From: Synergistales bacterium
GTDB lineage: Bacteria; Synergistota; Synergistia; Synergistales; Aminobacteriaceae
Direction: 5' to 3'
NCBI GenBank assembly: GCA_025997935.1
Contig: BNVG01000052.1
Location: 1 to 13,004, forward strand
DNA length: 13,004 bases
Below, piece after piece: positions 1-7,139 of the stretch. The translations under genes were made by a program, and so were the position numbers. Under the pieces are notes generated by a model that was not told the DNA's origin, ran no database searches, and saw only the letters and a list, made by a program, of their open reading frames with translations. Numbering within the stretch: position 1 is the stretch's first letter; each line of letters begins with the position of its first letter.

Positions 1-3
1 CGC

Positions 4-9
4 CCTCCT
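4..9 (-). promoter_or_regulatory. Ribosome binding site of a gene starting beyond the left edge
   Basis: The minus strand reads AGGAGG here, a full Shine-Dalgarno core, and lies about 30 nt downstream of an extended -10 box. Only three more bases remain before the window ends, so the start codon would fall a few bases outside. The gene it serves cannot be identified from this window. Confidence 0.6.
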
Positions 10-38
10 CTTCTTTTGTATAAAATCCCGTATAAAAC

Positions 39-47
39 ATTATACCA
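39..47 (-). promoter_or_regulatory. Extended -10 promoter for the left-hand, off-window gene
   Basis: On the minus strand positions 47-39 read TGGTATAAT, a consensus sigma-70-type -10 hexamer (TATAAT) preceded by the TGN extended -10 motif. The hexamer expected 17 bp upstream (67-62, CCCATC) does not resemble TTGACA, so the promoter would depend on the extended -10. Transcription would start near position 32, leaving a short leader that contains the AGGAGG at 9-4. A dyad GTATAA (30-35) / TTATAC (40-45) overlaps the -10, with another GTATAAAA copy at 18-25. It could be an operator, but this is inference from symmetry alone. Confidence 0.6.
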
Positions 48-64
48 ATATCTGGCAGGGAGAT

Positions 65-96
65 GGGGGCGTTTAGGGAGTTGGGGAGACGAAGGG
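65..96 (+). other. G-quadruplex-type motif upstream of the left promoter
   Basis: The plus strand carries four G-runs (65-69, 76-78, 83-86, 94-96) separated by loops of 6, 4 and 7 nt, which fits the G3+N1-7 pattern. It sits just upstream of the extended -10 at 47-39. The minus strand over the same interval is correspondingly C-rich and G-poor, a composition also seen in Rho-utilisation sites. The pattern is visible; a function is not. Confidence 0.35.
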
Positions 97-136
97 AGGC
101 AGAAATAGACATGCGTAGGGGCGACCGCCCTCGGTC

Positions 137-244
137 GCCCGTTCTTAATTGATTGCCCGTTCTTAATTGATCGCCCGTTCTTAATTGATTGCCCGTTCTT
201 AATTGATCAACCGTTCTTAATTGATTACCCGTTCTTAATCGATC
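137..244 (+). repeat. Six tandem 18-bp repeats, left arm
   Basis: Six contiguous 18-bp units of consensus GCCCGTTCTTAATTGATY start at 137, 155, 173, 191, 209 and 227. The last base alternates T, C, T, C, T, C over the six units, suggesting that the duplication spread as a 36-bp pair. Units 5 and 6 have diverged at their first bases (AACC and ACCC), and a seventh, degenerate copy starts at 245. There are no unique spacers, so this is a minisatellite and not a CRISPR array. Confidence 0.85.
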
Positions 245-310
245 GCCCGTGTCTTTTTGTCAGCCGCCCGTGTCAGGGCAACGCGCAAAAGACGGGCGAC
301 AGGGCAGAAA

Positions 311-419
311 ACAAACGACCGGGAAATTAAAGACAAACGACAGGGAAATTAAAAACAAACGACCGGGAAATTAAAAACAAACGACAGGGGAATTAAAGAC
401 GGGCGACAGGTAATTAAAA
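311..419 (+). repeat. Five tandem 22-bp repeats, right arm
   Basis: Units begin at 311, 333, 355, 377 and 399, with shared bases ACAAACGAC(C/A)GGG followed by AATTAAA and a purine. The first four are 22 bp, the fifth 21 bp with ACGGGCGAC in place of ACAAACGAC. Units 1-4 alternate ACCGGG and ACAGGG, again suggesting duplication in pairs. The ACGGGCGAC core at 292, 399 and 420 links these repeats to the hairpin ends of the element. The arm is the diverged inverse of the 18-bp repeats on the other side. Confidence 0.8.
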
Positions 420-446
420 ACGGGCGACCGAGGGCGGTCGCCCCTA
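411..446 (-). terminator. Probable intrinsic terminator of the ysxC-distal operon end
   Basis: Read on the minus strand, GGGCGACCG (443-435), loop CCCT, and CGGTCGCCC (430-422) form a 9-bp GC-rich hairpin followed immediately by GTTTTTAATTA (421-411). This is the usual shape of a Rho-independent terminator. It lies about 140 bp past the ysxC stop and is the first such structure after it. It coincides with the right end of the fold-back repeat, so a repeat end appears to double as terminator. The T-run is short (five), hence moderate confidence. Confidence 0.5.
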
Positions 447-448
447 CG

Positions 449-583
449 AATCGCCGCGCTATTTTTTACGTATCAGCGCCGTCAGGGCTACGGCCAGCGC
501 CGCCGCTGTGTCGTCTTTTCGGCGTTCCGTCGGGCGGCGTTTCGTCGGTGTCAGGGGGTTGTTTGCCGATCACTTTTAATATT
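449..583. other. Intergenic stretch after ysxC, no convincing gene
   Basis: This 135-bp region between the ysxC stop and the fold-back element has no ORF with an identifiable ribosome binding site. On the minus strand one frame is open from 569 to a TAG at 461-459. It encodes an arginine-rich segment followed by an alanine/leucine-rich tail (DDTAAALAVALTALIRKK), but has no ATG and no Shine-Dalgarno. It could be a decayed C-terminal gene remnant or chance. Confidence 0.4.
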
Positions 584-1231
584 TTAACCGGTTTTTTCCA
601 AACCCCGTATATATCTCACCAAAAACTCGCGAAGCTCCGATATGCCCAACAACTCGCCGTCCGCGCGCTCTTCCCCGGATGTCAAAATCGGAACGTCAAA
701 AGACCTAAGCCCGCCGGCAATATATTGCTGCAAGAGCCCGCGCCGCTTGTTTTTGGCTATCTTGTCCGACTTGGTGAACAAAACCATAATAGGCTTACCC
801 TTCTCGGAGAGCCAGTCTTGTAGCTCGCGGTCATTAGGCAAAAGCCCGTGGCGAAAATCCACGAGGTGACAGACCAAGCGGAGCGTCGCGCGCGTTTCGA
901 TATAGCTTGACGTGAGGCTCGACCACTCTTTACGCTCGCTTTTGCTCCCACCCGCGTAGCCGTATCCGGGCAGGTCGACCACGCGAAACGAGCATAGCTT
1001 TCCGTCGGCGTCGCGCACGAGGGTCGAATAAAAATTTATGCTCCGCGTTTTGCCCGGAGACGAACCGACGTAGGCTAATTTTGAACCTAAAAGGGCGTTT
1101 ACCAATGTGGATTTTCCCACGTTTGAGCGTCCGGCCAAGGCGATTTCGCAAATTTCGTCAGAGAGTAGCGGAAACTGCGGGATGTTGAAGCTGGTGGCCT
1201 CGACCTCCGCGCTCCAGTTTGCCGAGCTCAT
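584..1231 (-). CDS. ysxC: Ribosome biogenesis GTP-binding protein YsxC/EngB
   Basis: The 215-residue product is a TRAFAC-class GTPase of the EngB/YihA/YsxC family, cytoplasmic and involved in assembling the large ribosomal subunit. All G motifs are visible: G1 P-loop GRSNVGKS at residues 34-41, G2 threonine in KTRSINFY near 62, G3 DLPGYG at 86-91 and G4 TKSD at 153-156. A G5-like TSGEE follows near 184. Its length matches the family (about 195-215). The ATG overlaps the lon stop as ATGA, indicating translational coupling, with a weak AAGG about 8 nt upstream. It is the last gene of the cluster, and lon-ysxC adjacency is common in bacteria. No lesions are visible. Confidence 0.95.
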   Translation of the reverse strand: MSSANWSAEVEATSFNIPQFPLLSDEICEIALAGRSNVGKSTLVNALLGSKLAYVGSSPGKTRSINFYSTLVRDADGKLCSFRVVDLPGYGYAGGSKSERKEWSSLTSSYIETRATLRLVCHLVDFRHGLLPNDRELQDWLSEKGKPIMVLFTKSDKIAKNKRRGLLQQYIAGGLRSFDVPILTSGEERADGELLGISELREFLVRYIRGLEKTG

Positions 1232-3579
1232 ATCAAAACCTTTTTGAAAACGTCTTCCGCCTCTACGGCGTACTCAAGCTCCATACCTTCAAGCACTTTT
1301 TGGTCGGGCATTTCCATTACGTCAACAAAATTCGCGCGCGGCAAAATGACGTGATTTATTCCGTATCGCTTGGCGGCCAAGAGTTTTTCTTTTATGCCGC
1401 CGATGGGCAGGACATGCCCCAAAAGGGATATTTCCCCCGTCATGGCTATGCCGCTTAGCACTTTTCGCCCGCTTACGGCGGACAAAATAGCGGTGGCTAT
1501 CGTCACGCCGGCGGACGGGCCGTCTTTTGGCACCGCGCCGTCCGGGACGTGAATATGTATGTCTATGGCTTTCCAGTCGAATTTCCCTATTTTGAGCTTG
1601 CCGCTCGCCGAACGCAGAAAACTCACGGCCGCCTTGGCGGACTCCTGCATGACGTCGCCCAAGTTGCCCGTAAGGGACAGCTCGCCCTTGCCTTTCATGG
1701 TGACGGCCTCGATCATCAGCACGTCTCCGCCCGCCTCAGTCCAGGCAAGGCCCACGACACTGCCTTTCTGCGGCGAAGTCGGTATTCTGGTGTCGTGCAG
1801 TTTAGGCGCGCCGAGATATTCCGTAACGGCGGCTGAACCTATGGTCATAGGCGTTTTCAGCGTCTCTCCGCGGTCTTTCGCCTCGACTATCTGGCGCGTC
1901 ACTTTACGGGCTATGGTCGACAGCTCCCGCTCAAGCCCGCGAACTCCGGCCTCGCGCGTATAGCGGGTGACGATGCTCGAACATGTCCTGTTGGAGATTT
2001 TCATATGAGTTTTTTTGAGGCCGTGCTCTTTCAGAACTCTCGGGAGCAGATGACGGGCCGCTATCTGGGTTTTTTCCTCGTTTGTGTAGCCGGAGAGCGC
2101 TATTACTTCCATACGGTCGAGAAGCGGGCGCGGGATGGTGTGAGTGACGTTTGCCGTGGTTATGAAAAGCACCTCGCTGAGGTCGAATGGGACTTCCAAA
2201 TAATGGTCTGTAAAACCGAAGTTCTGCTGAGGGTCGAGGGCTTCGAGGAGCGCCGAGGCCGGGTCTCCGCGAAAGTCGTTGCCGAGCTTGTCTATTTCGT
2301 CGAGAAGCATGACGGGGTTGCAACTTCCGGCTCTCGTCAATTTCTGAATTATGCGCCCCGGCAAAGAGCCTATATACGTTCTGCGGTGTCCCCTAATCTC
2401 GGCCTCGTCCCGGACGCCGCCCAGCGAGACGCTGACGAAGTTGCGCCCGAGCGCGCGGGCCACGGAACGCCCGAGCGACGTTTTGCCGACGCCGGGAGGC
2501 CCCACAAAACAGATTATCTGAGCTTTCATATCGTCCCCGGCCTGACGGCGCACGGCCAAAAACTCCAAAATGCGCTCTTTCACTTTGTTGAGGCCGTAAT
2601 GATCCTCATCCAAAAGCTCCGCCGCGTGGGCTATGTCGTCGTTATCGGTTGTGCGGTTGTTCCAGGGCAAATCTATCAGCCAATCGAGATAGTTACGCAG
2701 GACGACGGCCTCAGGCGACATGGCGGGCATTTTACCAAGACGCCCTAACTCACGCTGCGCCTTTTCCCTGGCCTCGTCGCTCATGGCCGACTCGGCTATT
2801 TTCTGTTCGTACTGCTTCGCTTCATCTGAGTTATCGTCCGGCCCTTTGTCTTTGTCGTTTTGGCCAAGCTCGTCCTGGATAATACGCAACTGTTCTCGCA
2901 GATAATATTCTTTTTGCTGTTTGTCGACCACGCTTCTCACGCGGTTTTGAATGTCGTGCTCAAGCTCAAGAATGTCTATCTCTTCCATCAGCATTCGTAG
3001 CAAAACGCCGAGCGCCGATTCTAAATCCTGAGTCTCCAAAAGCCTCTGCTTAAATTCAATTTTCACCGAAATGTGCGCCCCGACGAGGTTTACGAGTTGC
3101 CCTATGTCCTCTATCTCCAAAATGGAGGACACGACCTCACCGGGGATGCGCGGCTGCAAGACGTTATAACGCTCGAACCCCTCTAAGACGCTACGCTTCA
3201 GAGCCTCCATATTGGGCGAAGCCGAACGCTTCCACGGCATGGGTGAGAGGGGCGACTTCAGTACGTCCCCATCCATTATGTAGCCGTCGCTCTTCATGCG
3301 CGCGGCTCCCTCTACAAGCGCCTTTGTGGTGCCATCCTGAATACGCGCCATTTGAAGGATATTGCAAAGCACCCCTACGTTATAGAGGTCTTTGCCTTCG
3401 GGGTCTTCCGAGTCCATGCTCTTTTGAGTCGCTACAAATATTTTTTTGTCATGCAAAAGCGCGGTTTCGATGGTTTTCAGAGAGCGGGCGCGTCCGACAA
3501 AAAGAGGGATTATTATCCCCGGAAACAGCACCACGTCGCGAACGGGCAAGACAGGATAAACCCTGTCGTCGCTGTCCAT
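1228..3579 (-). CDS. lon: ATP-dependent Lon protease (La)
   Basis: This is a soluble hexameric AAA+ serine protease that degrades misfolded and regulatory proteins. From the chosen start it has 783 residues, like E. coli Lon (784). Domains in order are the LonN substrate-binding domain (PVLPVRDVVLFPG near residue 10), a helical linker with KEYYLREQL, AAA+ with Walker A GPPGVGKT (360-367) and Walker B VMLLDEIDK, and the C-terminal protease domain. That domain has the catalytic dyad Ser689 in PKDGPSAGV and Lys732 in GGIKEK. The frame is open further upstream (ATGs at 3660, 3651 and 3693), but those starts lie inside clpX. The ATG at 3579 is preceded by GGGGGG with 8-nt spacing and gives the family N-terminus. 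It begins 40 bp after the clpX stop and overlaps ysxC by 4 bp. Confidence 0.96.
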   Translation of the reverse strand: MDSDDRVYPVLPVRDVVLFPGIIIPLFVGRARSLKTIETALLHDKKIFVATQKSMDSEDPEGKDLYNVGVLCNILQMARIQDGTTKALVEGAARMKSDGYIMDGDVLKSPLSPMPWKRSASPNMEALKRSVLEGFERYNVLQPRIPGEVVSSILEIEDIGQLVNLVGAHISVKIEFKQRLLETQDLESALGVLLRMLMEEIDILELEHDIQNRVRSVVDKQQKEYYLREQLRIIQDELGQNDKDKGPDDNSDEAKQYEQKIAESAMSDEAREKAQRELGRLGKMPAMSPEAVVLRNYLDWLIDLPWNNRTTDNDDIAHAAELLDEDHYGLNKVKERILEFLAVRRQAGDDMKAQIICFVGPPGVGKTSLGRSVARALGRNFVSVSLGGVRDEAEIRGHRRTYIGSLPGRIIQKLTRAGSCNPVMLLDEIDKLGNDFRGDPASALLEALDPQQNFGFTDHYLEVPFDLSEVLFITTANVTHTIPRPLLDRMEVIALSGYTNEEKTQIAARHLLPRVLKEHGLKKTHMKISNRTCSSIVTRYTREAGVRGLERELSTIARKVTRQIVEAKDRGETLKTPMTIGSAAVTEYLGAPKLHDTRIPTSPQKGSVVGLAWTEAGGDVLMIEAVTMKGKGELSLTGNLGDVMQESAKAAVSFLRSASGKLKIGKFDWKAIDIHIHVPDGAVPKDGPSAGVTIATAILSAVSGRKVLSGIAMTGEISLLGHVLPIGGIKEKLLAAKRYGINHVILPRANFVDVMEMPDQKVLEGMELEYAVEAEDVFKKVLI

Positions 3580-3619
3580 GATTATTTCCCCCCGAAACTG
3601 TTCCTGCTCGGGTTCCAAA

Positions 3620-5029
3620 TCAGGCGACCTCTCTGTCGGTTTTATCGTCATGTTCGTCATTACGCAAAGACGCCGCGTGTAACGTCTCCGCAATGTCGTC
3701 GCCGGCGAGCGCCTTGTCGATGAAATCCGCCGTTATCTCTATACTTGCCGGCTCGCGTTTGAGCGACGGGAGCTCGTACATAATGTCCAGCATCAGGTTT
3801 TCCATGATGGAGCGAAGCCCGCGCGCGCCGGTTTTTTTCTTCACGGCCAAGGCGGCCACCCGGGCCAGCGCGTCCGGCGTGAAGCCGAGCGACACGTTCT
3901 CGAGAGACAGGATTTTTTTGTACTGTCTGACAAGCGAGTTGCGCGGCTCCTGCAAAATGCGGATAAACGCCTCCTCGTCCAAGTCCTCGAGCGCCACCAA
4001 GACCGGGATGCGCCCCGTAAGCTCGGGAATAAAACCAAAGGCCATCAGGTCTTCGGGCTGAATTTTGCTGACTATGTCGTAGCTCTTGACGCTTCCCATG
4101 TTCACCAATTCTCCGCCGAAACCGATGGTCTTCTGCCGCTCGCGTCTCGCCACGATGTCCTCTATGCCCTCAAAAGCCCCGCCGCATATAAAAAGAATAT
4201 TGCTCGTGTCTATTTGAATAAAATCCTGATGTGGGTGCTTGCGTCCGCCCTTGGGCGGGATGTTTGACAGGGTTCCCTCCAAAATTTTCAAAAGGGCCTG
4301 CTGCACTCCTTCGCCCGAGACGTCGCGCGTTATGGACGTCGACTCGGACTTGCGCGCTATCTTGTCTATCTCGTCTATATATATCACGCCGCGCTCGGCC
4401 TCCTGTAGGTCATAATCCGCGGCTTGCAGGAGACGCACGAGAATGTTTTCCACGTCCTCGCCGACATATCCGGCCTCGGTGAGGGTTGTGGCGTCGGCTA
4501 TGGCGAACGGGACGTTCATCTTACGCGCCAGCGTCTGCGCTATGAGGGTCTTGCCGGAGCCGGTGGGGCCGAGCAACAAGACGTTGCTCTTTTGAAGCTC
4601 CACTTCGGCGTCTTTTGTGTCGATGTTGTTTTTTACCCGCTGATAGTGATTGTAAACCGCCACGGAAACGACTTTCTTTGCCCGCTCCTGGCCTATGACG
4701 TACTGGTCTAAAAAAGCGTTGAGTTCTTTAGGCGTGGGAATAGAAAAATTTTGATTTTTTTCTTTTTTTGAGGACGTTGATGAACTCGGCGCGGTTCTGT
4801 TCTTTGTCTGCTGCGAGCGACGATCGTTTTGAGGCGCGCTTTGCGCCTGATCGTCGTCGCTTTCTTCGTTGTCGTTCGATAAAATCATTCCGCACAAACT
4901 TACGCACTCGTCGCATATATAAATACCGGAACCCACAGGGCCCGAGATCAGACGATAGACTTCTTCCTGCGCTTTGCCGCAAAAAGAGCAACGGACGGTT
5001 TCACCGCCGCCTTTGACAGATTTTCTCAA
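3620..5029 (-). CDS. clpX: ATP-dependent Clp protease ATP-binding subunit ClpX
   Basis: ClpX is the AAA+ unfoldase that delivers substrates to ClpP. From the chosen start it has 469 residues. An N-terminal C4 zinc-binding domain (Cys14, Cys17, Cys39, Cys42) is followed by an unusually long Ser/Gln/Lys-rich linker (about 50-95), Walker A GPTGSGKT (154-161), pore loop GYVG (187-190) and Walker B VIYIDEID (215-222). An RKH loop ([10 protein letters not shown]), the ClpP-docking IGF loop (TIGFGG) and sensor 2 GARGLR come next. The start is taken as TTG at 5029 because GGAGGG lies 7 nt upstream and the zinc domain follows at the normal distance. A GTG at 5056 would add nine residues but lies within a hairpin arm. 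The linker is encoded partly by an A7-G-A7 tract. It lies between clpP and lon, the usual partner arrangement. Confidence 0.95.
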   Translation of the reverse strand: MRKSVKGGGETVRCSFCGKAQEEVYRLISGPVGSGIYICDECVSLCGMILSNDNEESDDDQAQSAPQNDRRSQQTKNRTAPSSSTSSKKEKNQNFSIPTPKELNAFLDQYVIGQERAKKVVSVAVYNHYQRVKNNIDTKDAEVELQKSNVLLLGPTGSGKTLIAQTLARKMNVPFAIADATTLTEAGYVGEDVENILVRLLQAADYDLQEAERGVIYIDEIDKIARKSESTSITRDVSGEGVQQALLKILEGTLSNIPPKGGRKHPHQDFIQIDTSNILFICGGAFEGIEDIVARRERQKTIGFGGELVNMGSVKSYDIVSKIQPEDLMAFGFIPELTGRIPVLVALEDLDEEAFIRILQEPRNSLVRQYKKILSLENVSLGFTPDALARVAALAVKKKTGARGLRSIMENLMLDIMYELPSLKREPASIEITADFIDKALAGDDIAETLHAASLRNDEHDDKTDREVA

Positions 5030-5036
5030 AACTATT

Positions 5037-5042
5037 CCCTCC
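5037..5042 (-). promoter_or_regulatory. Shine-Dalgarno deciding the clpX start
   Basis: The minus strand reads GGAGGG, 7 nt before TTG at 5029-5027. This supports a TTG start for clpX over the upstream GTG at 5056. The 16-bp stem at 5047-5110 ends only four bases upstream, so folding of that hairpin could influence access to this site. Confidence 0.6.
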
Positions 5043-5046
5043 AATA

Positions 5047-5110
5047 AATCCCTCACCCTTAAATTCTCAAAGCGGCAAACTGCCGCCCCTGCGGTTAAGG
5101 GTGAGGGATT
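5047..5110. repeat. Long palindrome in the clpP-clpX gap
   Basis: AATCCCTCACCCTTAA (5047-5062) pairs perfectly with TTAAGGGTGAGGGATT (5095-5110), a 16-bp stem with a 32-nt loop. Inside the loop is a second hairpin, GCGGCA-AAC-TGCCGC (5072-5086). Neither strand has a T-run after the stem, so it does not look like an intrinsic terminator. It fills most of the 90-bp gap between the clpP stop and the clpX start. The inner part, read on the minus strand as AGGGGCGGCAGTTTGCCGC, resembles the AGGGGCGACC palindromes at the left end and in the rpoC-tig gap. Possible roles are mRNA stabilisation or attenuation between clpP and clpX, or simply a dispersed repeat. Confidence 0.75.
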
Positions 5111-5119
5111 CGCAATATT

Positions 5120-5707
5120 TCAGCGGGCCGCGATTATCTTGTCGATAAGCCCGTAGGCAAGCGCTTCGTCCGCCGTCATAAAATTGTCGCGGTCGGTGTC
5201 AATAGCTATCTTTGCTATGTCCTGCCCTGTGTGAGACGCCAAAATGCCGTTGAGCCGCTCGCGCGTACGTAAGATGTTGCGCGCGTGAATCTCTATATCG
5301 CTGGCCTGTCCGCGCGCCCCGCCCATCACCTGATGAATCATCACCTCGGCGTTTGGCAAGGCTATACGCTTGCCCTTCTCGCCTCCGGCCAAAAGCACCG
5401 CCGCCATGCTGGCCGCTATGCCAAGGCAAATAGTGGAGACGGGACTCTTGATATACTGCATGGTGTCGTATATAGCCATGCCGGCCGTAACGCTTCCCCC
5501 CGGGCTATTGATATAAAGGTGAATATCCTTCTCGGGGTCTTCGCTCTCAAGAAAAAGCAACTGCGCGACAATGACGTTGGCCACGTCGTCCTCGACCTCC
5601 GTCCCAAGGAAAACAATCCTGTCCTTCAGGAGACGGCTGTATATATCATAAGCGCGCTCTCCGCGCCCTGTTTGCTCTACGACATACGGAACGGTAAAAT
5701 AGGCCAT
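5120..5707 (-). CDS. clpP: ATP-dependent Clp protease proteolytic subunit ClpP
   Basis: This is the serine peptidase that forms the double-heptamer proteolytic chamber and works with ClpX. At 195 residues it is full length. The catalytic triad is Ser100 ([14 protein letters not shown]), His125 ([10 protein letters not shown]) and Asp174 (DTDRDNFM), with the same spacing as in E. coli ClpP. The oligomerisation and substrate segment [17 protein letters not shown] (68-84) is intact. The N-terminus ([18 protein letters not shown]) is typical, with little or no propeptide. The ATG lies 7 bp after the tig stop, and the purine-rich end of tig (GGAGGGG) probably supplies the ribosome binding site. 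The tig-clpP-clpX order is widely conserved. Confidence 0.97.
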   Translation of the reverse strand: MAYFTVPYVVEQTGRGERAYDIYSRLLKDRIVFLGTEVEDDVANVIVAQLLFLESEDPEKDIHLYINSPGGSVTAGMAIYDTMQYIKSPVSTICLGIAASMAAVLLAGGEKGKRIALPNAEVMIHQVMGGARGQASDIEIHARNILRTRERLNGILASHTGQDIAKIAIDTDRDNFMTADEALAYGLIDKIIAAR

Positions 5708-5714
5708 TGGTTTT

Positions 5715-7037
5715 TTACTTCCCCTCCGCGTCGCGTATCGTGACCTTCTCCATGATGAGCTTCACTACTTTCTTGTAATAAAGCTCGTTCACGAGAGATT
5801 GCAGACGACCTTCCTCTTTATGGAACATCGCGCGCAGTCTGGACGGCTCCACGCCATACGCTTTGGCCATGGCGTCAATCTCGGCGTCTATCTCCTCTTG
5901 CTCGACGCGGACGCCGTTCTTCTCGCCCACGGCGTCCAATACAAGCGTACGGCGCGCTATCACTTCCGCGTTTTCTTTTGTCGTCTGCTCATAGCTGGCC
6001 TTGTTGACGCCGGAGCGGGTGAGATATTCGTCGAAAGTCAAATTATAGCGCTCTTTGGCGTTTGCCGTGTCGCGCTCGGTCAACCGCTCTATTTGCTTTT
6101 TCAAAATAGACGCGGGAACCTCAAGTTCAGACTTGGCGACTAAGTCATTGAGGGCGGCGTTGGTTACGGCCTCAGTGGCCTCTTCCTGAAGGCGAAGCTC
6201 CAAGCGCTCTCTTGTTTTCGCCTTGAAATCCTCAAAGGACTCGAAGTCCTCGCCCATTTTTTCTTTCAAAAGCGGCGGCGTTAGTTCGGGCAAAATCCTT
6301 TCTTTTATTTCACGAACGGTGAAATCGTGGCGCAGTTTTTTGCCGGCGAGGTTTTTGTCGTTAAACTCGGCCTCCACCTGAAACTCCGCGCTCGCGCTGT
6401 CGCCTTTGTTCTTGCCGACGAGGGCGTCTTTTATCTCTATGCGTATATCGCCTGATAAGTCGACGTCTTGATCCTGCGCGGGGTATTCGGTATCTTTGTC
6501 ATCCGCGTCAAAAACATGGGAAACGCAAGTCACCGAGACCACATCGCCGACGTCCACCGGACGGTTCACGAGCGAAAGAGTCGAAAATTCCTTTTGGTAG
6601 AGTTTCACCATATCCTCGAGCATATCTTCAGTGACGGGGGAACTGCGCTTCTCGACCTCTATCTCCGAAAGCTCAGGCAACGTTATATCCGGCGACACCT
6701 CAAAAGACACCTCGCAAAACAAGGTCTCGCCCTCGCGAATGTCGGCCAGCTTGTAGTCGGCTATGGGCGTATCGATAACCACGAGGTCGTAGTCGTTTAT
6801 GACCTGATCCATCGCCTTGGGAAGCATTTTCCAAAACGCTTCGTCGTAAATGTTTTCTCTGCCCAAACGCATCTCTATGACATTGCGGGAGACGCGCCCT
6901 TTTCGAAATCCGGGGATTTTCACTCTTTCCGCAATTTCCTGCAAGGTTTTTTGGAGGCTTGCGGCGAACTCCTCGGCGTCAAACTCGATCTTTACCTTGA
7001 CTACGTTCTTTTCCTGTCCCAACAGCTCCGTCTTCAT
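5715..7037 (-). CDS. tig: Trigger factor, ribosome-associated chaperone
   Basis: Trigger factor binds the ribosome exit site and shelters nascent chains; it also has peptidyl-prolyl isomerase activity. From ATG 7037 it has 440 residues (E. coli 432). The N-terminal ribosome-binding domain carries the signature loop GFRKGRVS at 43-50, where the usual final proline is serine. A central FKBP-type PPIase region spans roughly 150-250 ([16 protein letters not shown] through [11 protein letters not shown]) and looks diverged, with an acidic insert [17 protein letters not shown]. The C-terminal helical chaperone domain follows. An ATG at 7094 is in frame but lies next to the palindrome; 7037 gives the family start [19 protein letters not shown] and has GGGAG 10 nt upstream. 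Confidence 0.95.
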   Translation of the reverse strand: MKTELLGQEKNVVKVKIEFDAEEFAASLQKTLQEIAERVKIPGFRKGRVSRNVIEMRLGRENIYDEAFWKMLPKAMDQVINDYDLVVIDTPIADYKLADIREGETLFCEVSFEVSPDITLPELSEIEVEKRSSPVTEDMLEDMVKLYQKEFSTLSLVNRPVDVGDVVSVTCVSHVFDADDKDTEYPAQDQDVDLSGDIRIEIKDALVGKNKGDSASAEFQVEAEFNDKNLAGKKLRHDFTVREIKERILPELTPPLLKEKMGEDFESFEDFKAKTRERLELRLQEEATEAVTNAALNDLVAKSELEVPASILKKQIERLTERDTANAKERYNLTFDEYLTRSGVNKASYEQTTKENAEVIARRTLVLDAVGEKNGVRVEQEEIDAEIDAMAKAYGVEPSRLRAMFHKEEGRLQSLVNELYYKKVVKLIMEKVTIRDAEGK

Positions 7038-7096
7038 GCTCCGCCAACTCCCGATATGAATTTTTACGTGAATTTGCCGTAAATACCCGGCCATTT

Positions 7097-7130
7097 CGAT
7101 AGGGGCGACCGTCCCCGGTCGCCCCTATCG
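7097..7130. repeat. Perfect palindrome in the rpoC-tig gap
   Basis: CGATAGGGGCGACCG (7097-7111), loop TCCC, and CGGTCGCCCCTATCG (7116-7130) form a perfect 15-bp stem with a 4-nt loop. No T-run follows on either strand, so a terminator is not supported. The core TAGGGGCGACCG is identical to the ends of the fold-back element at 114-448, so this is a single-hairpin member of the same repeat family. In the rpoC-tig mRNA the stem could stabilise ends or separate expression of the two genes. Confidence 0.85.
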
Positions 7131-7139
7131 GGTTAATGT

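Larger units (their letters stand above)
114..448. repeat. Composite fold-back repeat element with 30-bp inverted ends
   Basis: Positions 114-143 and 419-448 are a perfect 30-bp inverted repeat. Each end is itself a hairpin: GGGCGACCG, loop CCCT, CGGTCGCCC. Between the ends lie two arms of tandem repeats, six 18-bp units on the left (137-244) and about five 22-bp units on the right (311-419). Reverse-complemented, the left unit (AATTAAGAACGGGCGATC) resembles the right unit (AATTAAAAACGGGCGACAGG), so the whole block can fold into one large imperfect cruciform or hairpin. No transposase or long ORF is present. It resembles a non-autonomous, MITE-like or intergenic palindromic element; I saw no clear target-site duplication flanking it. 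The same core, TAGGGGCGACCG, recurs in the rpoC-tig gap. Confidence 0.8.

Noticed and set aside
137..419. CRISPR-like array of short repeats
   Set aside because: The 18- and 22-bp units abut one another with no unique spacers, and no cas genes are nearby.
2005..2748. 247-residue plus-strand ORF opposite lon
   Set aside because: It lies antisense to the conserved AAA+ and linker codons of lon, has no family features and no ribosome binding site; it is a shadow of a GC-rich gene.
3579..3693. Upstream starts for lon at 3693, 3660 or 3651
   Set aside because: They overlap clpX coding sequence and add residues outside the Lon family start; ATG 3579 has a strong ribosome binding site and gives 783 residues.
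5030..5056. GTG start for clpX at 5056
   Set aside because: It lies within the arm of the palindrome and has no Shine-Dalgarno; TTG 5029 has GGAGGG at good spacing.
7038..7094. ATG start for tig at 7094
   Set aside because: It adds 19 residues not typical of the family and abuts the palindrome; ATG 7037 begins the conserved N-terminus.
7097..7130. Intrinsic terminator after rpoC
   Set aside because: The hairpin is strong but neither strand has a following T-run.
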